Below are positions 1-8,125 of a DNA stretch of 47,124 nucleotides, in pieces (the first letter of the stretch is position 1; every line of letters starts with the position of its first letter). The DNA lies in the NCBI GenBank assembly GCA_036160575.1, contig JAYYDT010000015.1, positions 1-47,124 on the forward strand, in the 5' to 3' direction. A program made the translations under genes and the position numbers. The notes below the pieces were generated by a model, which worked only from the letters and a program-made list of their open reading frames with translations, was not told where the DNA came from and made no database searches. The DNA comes from TMED26 sp002694075 (lineage in GTDB: Bacteria; Pseudomonadota; Alphaproteobacteria; Thalassobaculales; Thalassobaculaceae).

Positions 1-522
1 GATTTCCTTATTGGTGTGGCCAGCCACCAGTAACTCGATCACGTCCATTTCCTTGGCCGTCAACACATGCCCATTGAACGCCACCTCCCCCTTACCAACC
101 GAGGCGACGGCGTGTTTGGCGATCAAATCGGTGGGGAATAAAGCGACACCAGAAAGAATTAATTCCAGCGATTTCGTGAGGCCCTCGGCGCTCATGGTTT
201 TGGGCACATAGGCATTGGCGCCGGCCCGCATCAGGGCGTAAATCTGTTCCGGGTCGGTTTTACCGGAAACAAGAACCAGGCAATGGCGCAGAAATTCGCC
301 GCGCAGTTGGTCGAAGGTCGAAGTACTAAACATGCTGGGCATGTTCAAATCGATCAGCACCACGTCGAAACTGCGACTGGAACGCAGTTTATTTACCAGG
401 CTGGTGTGGGAATCACCAGTCTCAACCACCGTATTTGGAAAAGTTTTCTTGATCAAAAACGCCAGACTGTCGCGAAACATCTGGTGGTCGTCGACAATCA
501 AAATGGATTTACTGTCGATCAC
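1..522 (-). CDS. LuxR/FixJ-family response regulator (partial, C-terminus outside window)
   Basis: Two-component response regulator, 174 codons visible and open to the left edge. The receiver domain spans about residues 6-120: acidic pair D11/D12 in LIVDDHQMF, phospho-acceptor D58 in VVLIDLNMP, and Lys108 in AYVPKTMS. From about residue 150 an HTH_LUXR domain begins (LTAKEMDVIELLVAGHTNKEI region), and the window ends inside its recognition helix. The start is GTG at 522: an in-frame TAA lies immediately upstream (523-525), so no earlier start is possible, and AAGGGG sits about 9 bases before the GTG. The likely role is DNA-binding transcription control after phosphorylation by a sensor kinase. 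No kinase is in the window, so the signal and targets cannot be stated. Confidence 0.9.
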   Translation of the reverse strand, partial: MIDSKSILIVDDHQMFRDSLAFLIKKTFPNTVVETGDSHTSLVNKLRSSRSFDVVLIDLNMPSMFSTSTFDQLRGEFLRHCLVLVSGKTDPEQIYALMRAGANAYVPKTMSAEGLTKSLELILSGVALFPTDLIAKHAVASVGKGEVAFNGHVLTAKEMDVIELLVAGHTNKEI

Positions 523-764
523 TTATGCGTTCCCCTTCATCTTTGTTTGCTTTTTTTAAAGAGGCTGGGGCACGTGTCCGAAAGGTGGCTGAGGGTCCAC
601 CAAGCCTGATCGATTTCTGTCTGCTGTTCGAACTGCGCTGCGCGCGATGTGGGCCAATCACTTCTCCGTTCGGACATTTTTTCAAAATTCAAAAATTGTC
701 CAGAAGATTTGCCTGACATAATCGCATTTTTTTCAATCACACACTATTAGGTTGAAATTATTCT
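523..764. other. Intergenic region upstream of the response regulator
   Basis: About 240 bases between the response-regulator start and the terminator of the RidA gene. The stretch around 675-770 is AT-rich and is the likely promoter region for the leftward regulator gene, but I see no clean -35/-10 pair. A 67-codon minus-strand reading frame (537-740, GTG start, or ATG at 719) ends 14 bases before the regulator start. It has no good ribosome binding site and no recognisable similarity, so I do not call it a gene. Confidence 0.5.
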
Positions 765-796
765 AAAATAAAAGCGGCGCCAAAAAATGGCGCCGC
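765..796 (-). terminator. Rho-independent terminator of the RidA-family gene
   Basis: Perfect 8-bp stem: GCGGCGCC at 774-781 pairs with GGCGCCGC at 789-796 around a 7-base loop. Read on the minus strand it is followed by TTTTATTTT (773-765). It lies 36 bases past the RidA stop, so it ends that leftward transcript before the response regulator. Confidence 0.85.
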
Positions 797-832
797 CTCA
801 AAGATTTTCAAAAATACAAGATGAAGGCAGGT

Positions 833-1189
833 TTAGGCTGTCGCCGCGACCACCATGATCTCCACCGTGTATTTCGGTGACGCCAAACGCGGAGATTCGA
901 CGCAAGCCCGCACCGGTGTCGCCCCCGGGGCCACCCAGGCGTCCCAAACCGCGTTCATCTCGGCGAAATCATCCATCGAGTTGAGCCAGATCGTCGCGCT
1001 CAACAGGCGCGATTTGTCGCTTCCGGCATCGGCCAACAGGCCGTCAATGGCGGCCAGAATGTCTTCGGTTTGGGCGGTGACGGTGCCGCCGCCGGCATTT
1101 TGCGCAACCTGGCCGGCCGTATAGACAGTGCCGTTGTGGACCACAACTTGGCTCATCCGCGGGCCGACATGAAATCGTTCGATGGACAT
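833..1189 (-). CDS. RidA/YjgF/YER057c/UK114-family protein
   Basis: 118 aa, the usual length for the family, which includes imine/enamine deaminases that detoxify reactive 2-aminoacrylate. The signature Arg of active Rid proteins is present (PVRACVESPRL, matching E. coli RidA Arg105), as is the Glu of YTVEI (matching Glu120). The start chosen is ATG at 1189, preceded by AGGAGAACCGAA. A longer frame reaching 1264 has no ribosome binding site and adds residues unlike the family. It is transcribed away from the acyl-CoA dehydrogenase, with 125 bp between the two starts. The N-terminus (MSIERFHVGPRMSQVVVHNG) fits the Rid4-7-like side of the family rather than archetypal RidA, so its substrate is uncertain. 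Confidence 0.88.
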   Translation of the reverse strand: MSIERFHVGPRMSQVVVHNGTVYTAGQVAQNAGGGTVTAQTEDILAAIDGLLADAGSDKSRLLSATIWLNSMDDFAEMNAVWDAWVAPGATPVRACVESPRLASPKYTVEIMVVAATA

Positions 1190-1314
1190 TTCGGTTCTCC
1201 TCTCCTGAACGTTTGGCCAAGGGCGGCCGGGGCAAACGATATCCGCCATTGCGGCTTGCTCCAAGCGCGATCCTGACTATGGTGTGAGCGCGGTTAGACC
1301 AGGAGTTTCGTGTC

Positions 1315-2517
1315 ATGGACTTCACCCTGCCCCCGGCCATCGAAGAGGCCCGTCGGCGCGCCCGGCAATTCGTCGAAGACGAGGTGCTGCCGGTCGAAAA
1401 CGATCCGGCCAACTATGACGACCACGAGAACATCACTCTGGCGGCCTTGCGGCCGTTACGGGCGAAGGCCAAGGCGGCGGGCCTCTGGGCACCGCAAATG
1501 CCGACCGAACGTGGCGGCATGGGGCTGCCGACCATCGGCATGGCGGCGGTCTATGAGGAAATGAACCGCTCGATCTTCGGGCCGGTGGCGATCAATTGCG
1601 CGGCGCCCGATGACGGCAACATGTTTGTCCTCAACCGGATTGGCACGGAGGAACAGAAGACCAAATGGTTACAGCCGATCATCGACGGCGACATCCATTC
1701 CTCTTTTGTGATGACCGAGCCTCACCCAGGCTCCGGCTCCGACCCCTCGATGATGCTCACCAAGGCCGAACCGATCGGCAATTCCAAATGGCGAATTACC
1801 GGGCGCAAGTGGTATATCACCGGCGCCGAAAGCGCGACGCATTTCATTTTGATGGCGCGCACCTCCGACGACGCGCGTAAGGGCCTGACCGCCTTCATGT
1901 TCCACAAGGACCAACCGGGCTGGCGTATCGTGCGGCGGATTCCGATCATGGGGCCGGAGGAACATGGCGGCCATTGCGAGATCGAATTCGATGGTCTGGA
2001 AATCGACGACAGCGACCGGCTGATGGAAGTCGGCGACGGTCTGAAGTTGACACAAATCCGTCTCGGCACGGCGCGGCTGACGCATTGCATGCGCTGGCTC
2101 GGCTTGGCCAAGCGGTCGATGGAAATCGCCCGCGACTATGTCGAAAAACGCGAAGGCTTCGGCAGTAAGCTGATCGACCGCGAGAGCGTTCAAATCAAGC
2201 TCGGTGAGGTCGCCCATGAAATTGAAATGGGCCGCCTGATTGTCATGAAGGCGGCGTGGAAGCTGGACCAAGGCGATTTCGCCCGACAGGAAGTGTCGAT
2301 GGCCAAGATTCATGTCGCCGACACCTTGCACAAGGCGGTCGACACCGCGATTCAGTTGAACGGCGCGCGCGGCTATTCCAAGGACACGGTATTGGAATGG
2401 ATTTACCGCTACGCCCGCCAGGCCCGCCTTGTCGATGGCGCCTCGGAAGTGCACAAAATGGTCTTGGCCCGGTTTTATCGCCGCGACGGCGCCGATTTCT
2501 GGCGCTGGGGCGCTTAA
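1315..2517 (+). CDS. Acyl-CoA dehydrogenase family protein (ACAD10/11-like)
   Basis: 400 aa, full-length FAD-dependent acyl-CoA dehydrogenase: N-terminal helical domain (about 1-120), middle beta domain with the FAD-loop FVMTEPHPGSGSDPS, and C-terminal helical domain with a flavin-contact stretch near NGARGYSKDTVLEWIYR. At the position of the usual catalytic Glu there is Asp374 (VDGASEVHKM), as in the ACAD10/11 branch whose DGxxEVH motif is characteristic. The family introduces a 2,3-double bond into acyl-CoAs and passes electrons to ETF. ATG at 1315 follows AGGAG with 9-base spacing. The ACAD11-like identity suggests medium/long or 4-hydroxyacyl-CoA substrates, but this is inference. No ETF or thiolase genes adjoin it. 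Confidence 0.93.
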   Translation: MDFTLPPAIEEARRRARQFVEDEVLPVENDPANYDDHENITLAALRPLRAKAKAAGLWAPQMPTERGGMGLPTIGMAAVYEEMNRSIFGPVAINCAAPDDGNMFVLNRIGTEEQKTKWLQPIIDGDIHSSFVMTEPHPGSGSDPSMMLTKAEPIGNSKWRITGRKWYITGAESATHFILMARTSDDARKGLTAFMFHKDQPGWRIVRRIPIMGPEEHGGHCEIEFDGLEIDDSDRLMEVGDGLKLTQIRLGTARLTHCMRWLGLAKRSMEIARDYVEKREGFGSKLIDRESVQIKLGEVAHEIEMGRLIVMKAAWKLDQGDFARQEVSMAKIHVADTLHKAVDTAIQLNGARGYSKDTVLEWIYRYARQARLVDGASEVHKMVLARFYRRDGADFWRWGA

Positions 2518-2537
2518 CAGCCGGCAACCCGCGAGAC

Positions 2538-3428
2538 ATGGAAGCGAAGATGTTTGATCCGACTCAAATGACCGTCCTAACCCGTATCGCCGACGCGCTA
2601 GAGCGGCTGGCCCCGCCGCCGGCGGTGGCCAGTGACTTGAACGCCGCCGATGGCTTTGTGTGGAACGCCGAACGCGCCGGCCTCGACCCGGTGCCGGCGA
2701 TCAATCGCGTGGACATCACTTTGTTGCAGGGGGTCGCCCTGCAACGCGATATTTTGTACGAAAACACCCATCGCTTCGCCAGCGGCCTGCCCGCCAACAA
2801 TGCCCTATTGTGGGGCGCCCGTGGCATGGGCAAAAGCTCGTTGGTCAAGGCCGTACACGCCCAGGTCAACGCCGAAACCGGCGGCAATCTGGCGCTCATC
2901 GAAATTCACCGTGAAGACCTCGAAACCTTGCCGCGGCTGCTGGCGCTGGTGCGTGAGTCGGCGCGGTTTTGCATCATCTATTGCGACGACCTGTCCTTCG
3001 ACTACGAGGACACCAGCTATAAATCGCTAAAGGCGGTGCTTGAGGGCGGCATCGAGGGGCGGCCGAAAAACGTGCTGTTCTACGCCACCTCCAACCGGCG
3101 CCATTTGATGTCGCGGGACATGATCGAGAATGAGCGTTCGACCGCCATCCACGCCTCCGAGGCGGTGGAGGAAAAAGTCTCGCTGTCGGATCGGTTTGGC
3201 GTGTGGCTGGGCTTCCACGCTTGCGATCAAGACACCTATTTCGCCATGATCGAGGGGTATTGCGCCGCCCTTGACATCCAGATCGACCGCGAGGAATTGC
3301 GCGCCCGAGCCAAGGAATGGACCGTCACCCGCGGCTCGCGCTCAGGTCGCGTGGCCTGGCAATTCGTACAGAATCTGGCTGGTGAGTTGGGCATCGCCAT
3401 CGACGATCAGGTGCAGGCCCCTAGCTAA
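2538..3428 (+). CDS. DUF815 family AAA+-like ATPase
   Basis: About 296 aa. A P-loop NTPase of the DUF815 family, with Walker A GARGMGKSSLVKAVH (around residue 95) and Walker B-like FCIIYCDDLSF (around residue 150). The sensor region FYATSNRRHLMSRDM and the C-terminal WTVTRGSRSGRVAWQF stretch are typical of the family. Its cellular function is not established. Start is uncertain: ATG 2538 or ATG 2550 both lie 20-32 bases after the acyl-CoA dehydrogenase stop and neither has a strong ribosome binding site. The same frame stays open upstream to 2256 inside the dehydrogenase gene, but that part is not family-like. Probably co-transcribed with the dehydrogenase. It converges on the LysM/M23 gene. 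Confidence 0.88.
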   Translation: MEAKMFDPTQMTVLTRIADALERLAPPPAVASDLNAADGFVWNAERAGLDPVPAINRVDITLLQGVALQRDILYENTHRFASGLPANNALLWGARGMGKSSLVKAVHAQVNAETGGNLALIEIHREDLETLPRLLALVRESARFCIIYCDDLSFDYEDTSYKSLKAVLEGGIEGRPKNVLFYATSNRRHLMSRDMIENERSTAIHASEAVEEKVSLSDRFGVWLGFHACDQDTYFAMIEGYCAALDIQIDREELRARAKEWTVTRGSRSGRVAWQFVQNLAGELGIAIDDQVQAPS

Positions 3429-3448
3429 GGTCGCCCCTAGCTAAGGCC
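3417..3448. repeat. 16-bp tandem duplication at convergent stop codons
   Basis: GCCCCTAGCTAAGG followed by TC (3417-3432) and again by CC (3433-3448): two adjacent 16-bp copies with one mismatch. The first copy contains the TAA of the DUF815 gene (3426-3428). The second contains the minus-strand TAG of the LysM/M23 gene (3437-3439). Confidence 0.85.
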
Positions 3449-4444
3449 GCCGCCCGCCAGATAGCGCTCGGGGTTGCGTGCCTCGGTTCCCTGGCGCAGC
3501 TCAAAATGGACCTGTGGCCGCGTCACGCCGCCGCTGGTGCCAACCGTCGCCACCACCTGACCACGGCGCACCTGGTCGCCGCGTTTGACCAAAAGGGTCT
3601 GGGCGTGGCCATAGGCCGACATCCACCCGTCGGCGTGTTTGATCAAAAGAAGGTTGCCAAAACTGCCGAACCCGGCGCCGGCGTAGGCGACAATACCGTT
3701 TTCCGCCGCTTTGATCGGCGCGCCGCGCGGCGCCGCGATATTGATCCCGTCATTGTGCAGACCGCCTTCGCGGGGACCGAAACGACCGATAACGCGCCCG
3801 GCCACCGGCGCCAGAAAGGTGCTGGCGGCACGCTTTGGAGGGCTGAACAAGCGACGCCTCGGCGGCGCCTTGGCGGCGGGTGCGGGCGCCGCCCGAGCGA
3901 CGGTCAGCGGGGCGCTCGCCGGCGGCGGGGTGGCGGCCGGCGACGCGCTTGATGACGGCCATGGCCGCGGCACCGGCACGGCACGGGGTGCGGCGGCGAC
4001 AACCGGCGCGGCCGCCGGCGGCGGCGCGGCACCGGTCGCCAATGGCAGACGCAGGGATTGACCGACCCGCAAGCGATATGGCGGGGCCAAACCGTTGAGA
4101 CGGATGAGGGCGTTCATGCGATGACCGGTGCGGGCGGCGATCCGCGACAGGGAGTCACCGACCCGGACCACGTAAACACGCTGCGCCGGCAGCGCCAGCC
4201 GCTGGCCCCGACGCAGCAAATAAGGCGGCTTCAAGCCATTGATCCGCACCAGGTCGCGCAACGGCACGCCGGCCGCGCGGGCAATCGAATACAAGGTGTC
4301 GCCGGGCAACACGGTGACGGTGCGGGCGCTTGGCGGGTTGAACACTGGCGGCCGGTTGACGGCCAACGGGTCACGCAGGCCGCACGCGCTCAGCGCGCTC
4401 GCCAGGACAGCGGTCGCCATGACCGCCGCCGCGCGCCGCGTCAT
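3437..4444 (-). CDS. LysM-M23 lipoprotein, NlpD/DipM-like (degenerate LytM domain)
   Basis: 335 aa. N-terminal lipoprotein signal with lipobox LSAC (Cys about residue 21), two LysM repeats (about 43-87 and 91-134: TVLPGDTLYSIA and YVVRVGDSLSRIA), an Ala/Pro-rich linker, then an M23 peptidase fold (about 220-325). The first zinc-ligand motif HxGxD reads N231-D-G-I-N235, so both ligands are replaced. HxH at the end reads QVH. The AYGHA His remains. This looks like a non-catalytic LytM factor that activates an amidase, as NlpD does. The pcm-surE neighbourhood is the same as E. coli nlpD. ATG 4444 is chosen because it starts the signal peptide and has GGGAG upstream. Confidence 0.87.
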   Translation of the reverse strand: MTRRAAAVMATAVLASALSACGLRDPLAVNRPPVFNPPSARTVTVLPGDTLYSIARAAGVPLRDLVRINGLKPPYLLRRGQRLALPAQRVYVVRVGDSLSRIAARTGHRMNALIRLNGLAPPYRLRVGQSLRLPLATGAAPPPAAAPVVAAAPRAVPVPRPWPSSSASPAATPPPASAPLTVARAAPAPAAKAPPRRRLFSPPKRAASTFLAPVAGRVIGRFGPREGGLHNDGINIAAPRGAPIKAAENGIVAYAGAGFGSFGNLLLIKHADGWMSAYGHAQTLLVKRGDQVRRGQVVATVGTSGGVTRPQVHFELRQGTEARNPERYLAGGGLS

Positions 4445-4532
4445 CGCTCCCGCCCTCGACCATCGACCTTCACCCGTCCACATGGCGGCAGTGTACGGCG
4501 GCGGCGGCACACACTCAACGTCGCAAGACCGT

Positions 4533-5186
4533 TTAGGGCGCCGCCACGCCCGAAACCAACGGCACGAAACGCACGGGCATCAATTCCTCATAGGTAAAGC
4601 GATCGGCCTGCCGCGTCACCCGGAACAGGGTTTGGGCGCGCCCTTGCCGACCGATTGGAATCACCATCTTGCCCCCCGCCGGGGATAATTGGGCCAGCAG
4701 TTGCGCCGGAAAATCATCGGCCGCGGCGGTCACCAAAATAAACTCGAAGGGCGCCGCCTGAGGCCAACCGGCCAAGCCATCGCCAACCCGCGCGGTGACG
4801 TTGCGTAGGTCCAAACGGGTGAACAATTGCTCGGCGGCGGCGGCCAAGAAGGGCTGTCGCTCGATGGTTCGCACCCACCGACACAAATGCGACAACACCG
4901 TCGTTTGGTAGCCCGAGCCAGTGCCGATCTCGAGCACGTGGGAACGGTCGGTGAGGCCGAGGGCCGCGGTCATGGTGGCGACGATGAAGGGCTGGCTGAC
5001 GCGCTGGTCGCGGGCGATCGGCAATGACACATCGTCATGGGCCATGAAATGAAAATTTTCCGGCACGAACAAACCGCGATCGACGGCGCCAATCGCCGCC
5101 AGCACGCGTTCGTCTGAAATGCCCTTGGCGCGCAGCCCATTGACCAGACGGTCCCGGGCGGATGACGACAGGGTCAATCGAAACAT
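4533..5186 (-). CDS. pcm: Protein-L-isoaspartate O-methyltransferase
   Basis: 217 aa, standard length. It methylates L-isoaspartyl residues in aged proteins using S-adenosylmethionine, starting their repair in the cytoplasm. SAM-binding motif I is VLEIGTGSGYQTTVL (about residues 84-98). The N-terminal helical region and the RDQRVSQPFIVATM substrate-site stretch are typical. The start at ATG 5186 overlaps the 3' end of surE by 13 bp, indicating translational coupling. The surE-pcm-nlpD order is the classic one for stress-survival genes. Confidence 0.96.
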   Translation of the reverse strand: MFRLTLSSSARDRLVNGLRAKGISDERVLAAIGAVDRGLFVPENFHFMAHDDVSLPIARDQRVSQPFIVATMTAALGLTDRSHVLEIGTGSGYQTTVLSHLCRWVRTIERQPFLAAAAEQLFTRLDLRNVTARVGDGLAGWPQAAPFEFILVTAAADDFPAQLLAQLSPAGGKMVIPIGRQGRAQTLFRVTRQADRFTYEELMPVRFVPLVSGVAAP

Positions 5187-5962
5187 CCTTGCAGATGGTC
5201 CAAGGTGGCGCGGTCGGTTAAATCCAAGCCAATCGGCGTGACCGAGATCTGGCCCGCCGCGACCGCCGCCAAATCGCTGCCGATCGGCACGTCCTCGTCA
5301 AGCTTCATGGCCCCGATCCAATAATAGGGCCGGCCGCGTGGGTCGGTGCCGCGCAGGATTTGATCGCCAATCTTGCGTTGACCTTGATGGGTCAGGTTGA
5401 CACCACGGACCGCGTCGGCGGCAACGGCGGGGAAATTGACGTTGATCAAGGTGTTGGCCGGCCAGCCCCGGGCCACCAATTGGCGGATTACGGCCGCCCC
5501 ATGGGTCGCCCCGGTTCGCCAGTAATCGACGGCCATGTCGGCACCGTTGAATTCTTGGCTCAAGGCGATCGCCGGCAGCCCCAAAATGGTCGCTTCCATG
5601 GCCGCCGCGACGGTCCCGGAATAGGTCACGTCATCGGCCAGATTGCCGTAATAATTGACGCCCGACAGGACCAGATCCGGGCGATGGTCGGTGAGCAGTT
5701 CCCCCACCGCCAGCAACACGCAATCGGTCGGTGTGCCGTCAACGGCGTAAACGCGCTCATCCTGTTGCTGCAGGCGCAGCGGCCGGCGCAGGGTGAGGGC
5801 ATGGCCAACCCCGCTTTGCTCGCTATCGGGAGCCACCACCCAGACATCGTCGGACAAGCTGTCGGCGATGGCTTTCAGAATTTTTAGGCCCGGCGCGTGA
5901 ATGCCATCGTCATTGGTGATCAAAATCCGGCTGGCGGACAGATCAAGTGGCCATGTCGCCAT
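5174..5962 (-). CDS. surE: 5'/3'-nucleotidase SurE
   Basis: 262 aa. SurE is a divalent-metal-dependent nucleoside monophosphate phosphatase. The metal ligands are visible: the Asp pair of ILITNDDGIHAPGL, the Ser of DSEQSGVGHALT, and the Asn of SGVNYYGNLADDVTYSGTV. The start chosen is ATG 5962, with GAGGTGA before it and only 4 bases after the serS stop. The frame is open further upstream (to 6046), but that extension lies inside serS. The gene sits in the serS-surE-pcm transcription unit. Confidence 0.95.
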   Translation of the reverse strand: MATWPLDLSASRILITNDDGIHAPGLKILKAIADSLSDDVWVVAPDSEQSGVGHALTLRRPLRLQQQDERVYAVDGTPTDCVLLAVGELLTDHRPDLVLSGVNYYGNLADDVTYSGTVAAAMEATILGLPAIALSQEFNGADMAVDYWRTGATHGAAVIRQLVARGWPANTLINVNFPAVAADAVRGVNLTHQGQRKIGDQILRGTDPRGRPYYWIGAMKLDEDVPIGSDLAAVAAGQISVTPIGLDLTDRATLDHLQGCFD

Positions 5963-5966
5963 CAAA

Positions 5967-7262
5967 TCACCTCGCTGATTCCGGGTCGATCCGCGCCTGA
6001 CCGCCCAAATAAGGGCGCAGGGCCTCGGGGATATCGACCCCGCCATCGGCCGTTTGATAGTTTTCCAAAACCGCCACCAAGCAGCGCCCGACCGCCAAGC
6101 CCGAGCCGTTAAGGGTGTGAACGAATTCGGTGCGCTTGGCGCCTTCGGACCGGAACCGTGCCTTCATGCGGCGGGCCTGGAAATCGCCCATGTTGGAACA
6201 ACTGGAAATTTCGCGATAGGCGCCGGCGCCATCGTTCTGGCCCGGCAACCAGACCTCCAGGTCATAGGTCTTGCGCGCGCCAAAGCCCATATCGCCGGTG
6301 CATAGCACCACCACCCGATAAGCCAAGCCTAAGCGCTTCAAAACTTCTTCGGCGCAGTTGGTCATGCGTTCCAGTTCGGCGTCAGAATGGTCCGGATGGG
6401 TGATCGAAACCATTTCCACCTTGGCGAATTGGTGCAACCGGATCATGCCGCGGGTATCGCGCCCGGCCGAGCCCGCCTCGGAACGGAAACAGGGGGTGTG
6501 GGCGGTTACCCGCATCGGCAGGTCGCGGTCCTGGACAATGCTGTCGCGAACCAAATTGGTCAGCGGCACCTCAGAGGTCGGGATCAGCCAAAACCCCTCT
6601 TCGGTGCGAAATAAATCCTCGCTGAATTTGGGCAATTGGCCGGTACCGTAGACCGCGTCATCGCGCACCATATAAGGCGGCGCCACCTCGGTGTAGGCGA
6701 ATTCCTGGGTGTGCAGATCGATCATGAAATTGGCCAGCGCCCGCTCCAAACGGGCCAGCGCGCCGCGCAGCAGCACGAAACGCGCGCCCGACAGCTTGGC
6801 GGCCACCTCGAAATCCATCAAACCCAGCCCCTCGCCGAGCGCGACGTGGTCGCGGGCGGTGAAGTCGAAAACCGGCGGCGCGCCGACCCGGCGCACTTCC
6901 AAATTGTCGTTTTCATCGGCGCCGGCGGGCACATCGTCCATCGGCAAATTGGGCAATTCGGCGAGCCGCGCCTCCAAGGACGCGCCGGCCTCCCGGGCCT
7001 GGTCGTCGAGGGCCTGCATACGGGCCTTGATCTCGGCGACCTCGGCGATCAAATCCTCGGCCGGCGCGCCGCTGGACTTGCGTTGACCGATTTCCTTCGA
7101 GGCTTCGTTACGTCGTTGCTGCAGGGCTTGCTGTTCGGTCGCCAGCCCGCGCCAGGCGCTATCCATCGCCAAGATATCGGCGGCCGCCGGCGGTAAACCA
7201 CGGCGGGCCAAGCCGGCGTCGAATGTCGCGGCGTTGTCGCGGATGAATTTGATGTCGTGCAT
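5967..7262 (-). CDS. serS: Seryl-tRNA synthetase
   Basis: 431 aa, class II aminoacyl-tRNA synthetase charging tRNA-Ser and tRNA-Sec. An N-terminal coiled-coil arm (about 30-100, many Ala/Glu/Arg/Gln) precedes the catalytic core. Motif 2 is seen as PCFRSEAGSAGRDTRGMIR and motif 3 as NGSGLAVGRCLVAVLEN. The TSEVPLTNL and FAKVEM stretches form the active site. ATG 7262 follows GGGAGGG. It lies 74 bp downstream of tatC and is followed after 4 bp by surE. Confidence 0.97.
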   Translation of the reverse strand: MHDIKFIRDNAATFDAGLARRGLPPAAADILAMDSAWRGLATEQQALQQRRNEASKEIGQRKSSGAPAEDLIAEVAEIKARMQALDDQAREAGASLEARLAELPNLPMDDVPAGADENDNLEVRRVGAPPVFDFTARDHVALGEGLGLMDFEVAAKLSGARFVLLRGALARLERALANFMIDLHTQEFAYTEVAPPYMVRDDAVYGTGQLPKFSEDLFRTEEGFWLIPTSEVPLTNLVRDSIVQDRDLPMRVTAHTPCFRSEAGSAGRDTRGMIRLHQFAKVEMVSITHPDHSDAELERMTNCAEEVLKRLGLAYRVVVLCTGDMGFGARKTYDLEVWLPGQNDGAGAYREISSCSNMGDFQARRMKARFRSEGAKRTEFVHTLNGSGLAVGRCLVAVLENYQTADGGVDIPEALRPYLGGQARIDPESAR

Positions 7263-7336
7263 GTGGCCCTCCCACGCTCGCTCGGCCTTTCGTCGGCCCG
7301 GTTATAGAGGATTCCTGCGGCTCTGGGGACCCGCTT

Positions 7337-8125
7337 TTAGGCCGGATCGGCGTCCATATCCTCGGCCCGCGCGCGGCGTCGCTCGATCATGCCGGCGCAG
7401 ACGATGGAAATCTCGTACAGCAGGATGATCGGCACCGCCAGCAGCACCTGGCTGATCACATCGGGCGGGGTCAGGATCGCGGCCGCCACAAACGCCACGA
7501 CAATCGCGTATTTACGCTTTTGGCGCAGACCCTCGGTGCTGACCATGCCGACCTGGGCCATCAACACAATCAACACCGGCAGCTCGAAACTGACCCCAAA
7601 GGCGAAGATCAGGCGCATCACCAGCGACAGGTATTGATCGACCTTGGGCTCCAGTTCCATAGCCATATTGGCGGCGTCGCCGGTGGTCTCAAAGCTCAGG
7701 AAGAACTGCCAGGCCAGGGGGATCACCAGAAAATAAACCATCGCCGCGCCGAGACTGAAAAGCACCGGCGTGGCGATCAAAAACGGCAAAAACGCGCGCT
7801 GTTCGTTTTTGTACAAGCCGGGCGCCACGAATTTCCAAATCTGCACCGCAAACATCGGGAAGGAAATACAAGCGGCGGCGAAAAACGCGACTTTGATGTA
7901 GGTGAAGAACGCCTCGTGCAGGGCGGTGTAAATCATCCGGCGATTTTCCTGCCCCTCGGTCAAATCGGCGAGCGGCCGGACCAGGAACTGAAAAATATAC
8001 TCGGCGACGCCATAACAGACGAAGAAAGCGACGATGAAACCGACGAAACTATAAAGCAAGCGTTGGCGCAGCTCGACCAGATGGTCGAGCAACGGCATCT
8101 TGTTGCCCTCCTGATCGTCGGTCAC
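7337..8125 (-). CDS. tatC: Sec-independent protein translocase TatC
   Basis: 262 aa with six hydrophobic membrane segments. The N-terminal signature MPLLDHLVELRQRLLYS, which binds the twin-arginine signal, is followed by a conserved periplasmic loop and the FGVSFELPVL helix with its key Glu. It forms the receptor of the Tat export system with TatB. GTG 8125 overlaps the tatB stop as GTGA. A second start, ATG 8098 (253 aa), has a strong AGGAGG 8 bases upstream and may be the real one. A local client is the Tat-type signal of the TRAP binding protein at 23.0 kb. Confidence 0.96.
   Translation of the reverse strand: MTDDQEGNKMPLLDHLVELRQRLLYSFVGFIVAFFVCYGVAEYIFQFLVRPLADLTEGQENRRMIYTALHEAFFTYIKVAFFAAACISFPMFAVQIWKFVAPGLYKNEQRAFLPFLIATPVLFSLGAAMVYFLVIPLAWQFFLSFETTGDAANMAMELEPKVDQYLSLVMRLIFAFGVSFELPVLIVLMAQVGMVSTEGLRQKRKYAIVVAFVAAAILTPPDVISQVLLAVPIILLYEISIVCAGMIERRRARAEDMDADPA

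Noticed and set aside
537..740. 67-codon minus-strand frame ahead of the response regulator
   Set aside because: Possible small protein, but no ribosome binding site and no similarity; mentioned under the intergenic entry only.
1669..2454. Long minus-strand frame inside the acyl-CoA dehydrogenase gene
   Set aside because: Antisense to a full-length dehydrogenase; composition is typical of GC-rich shadows.
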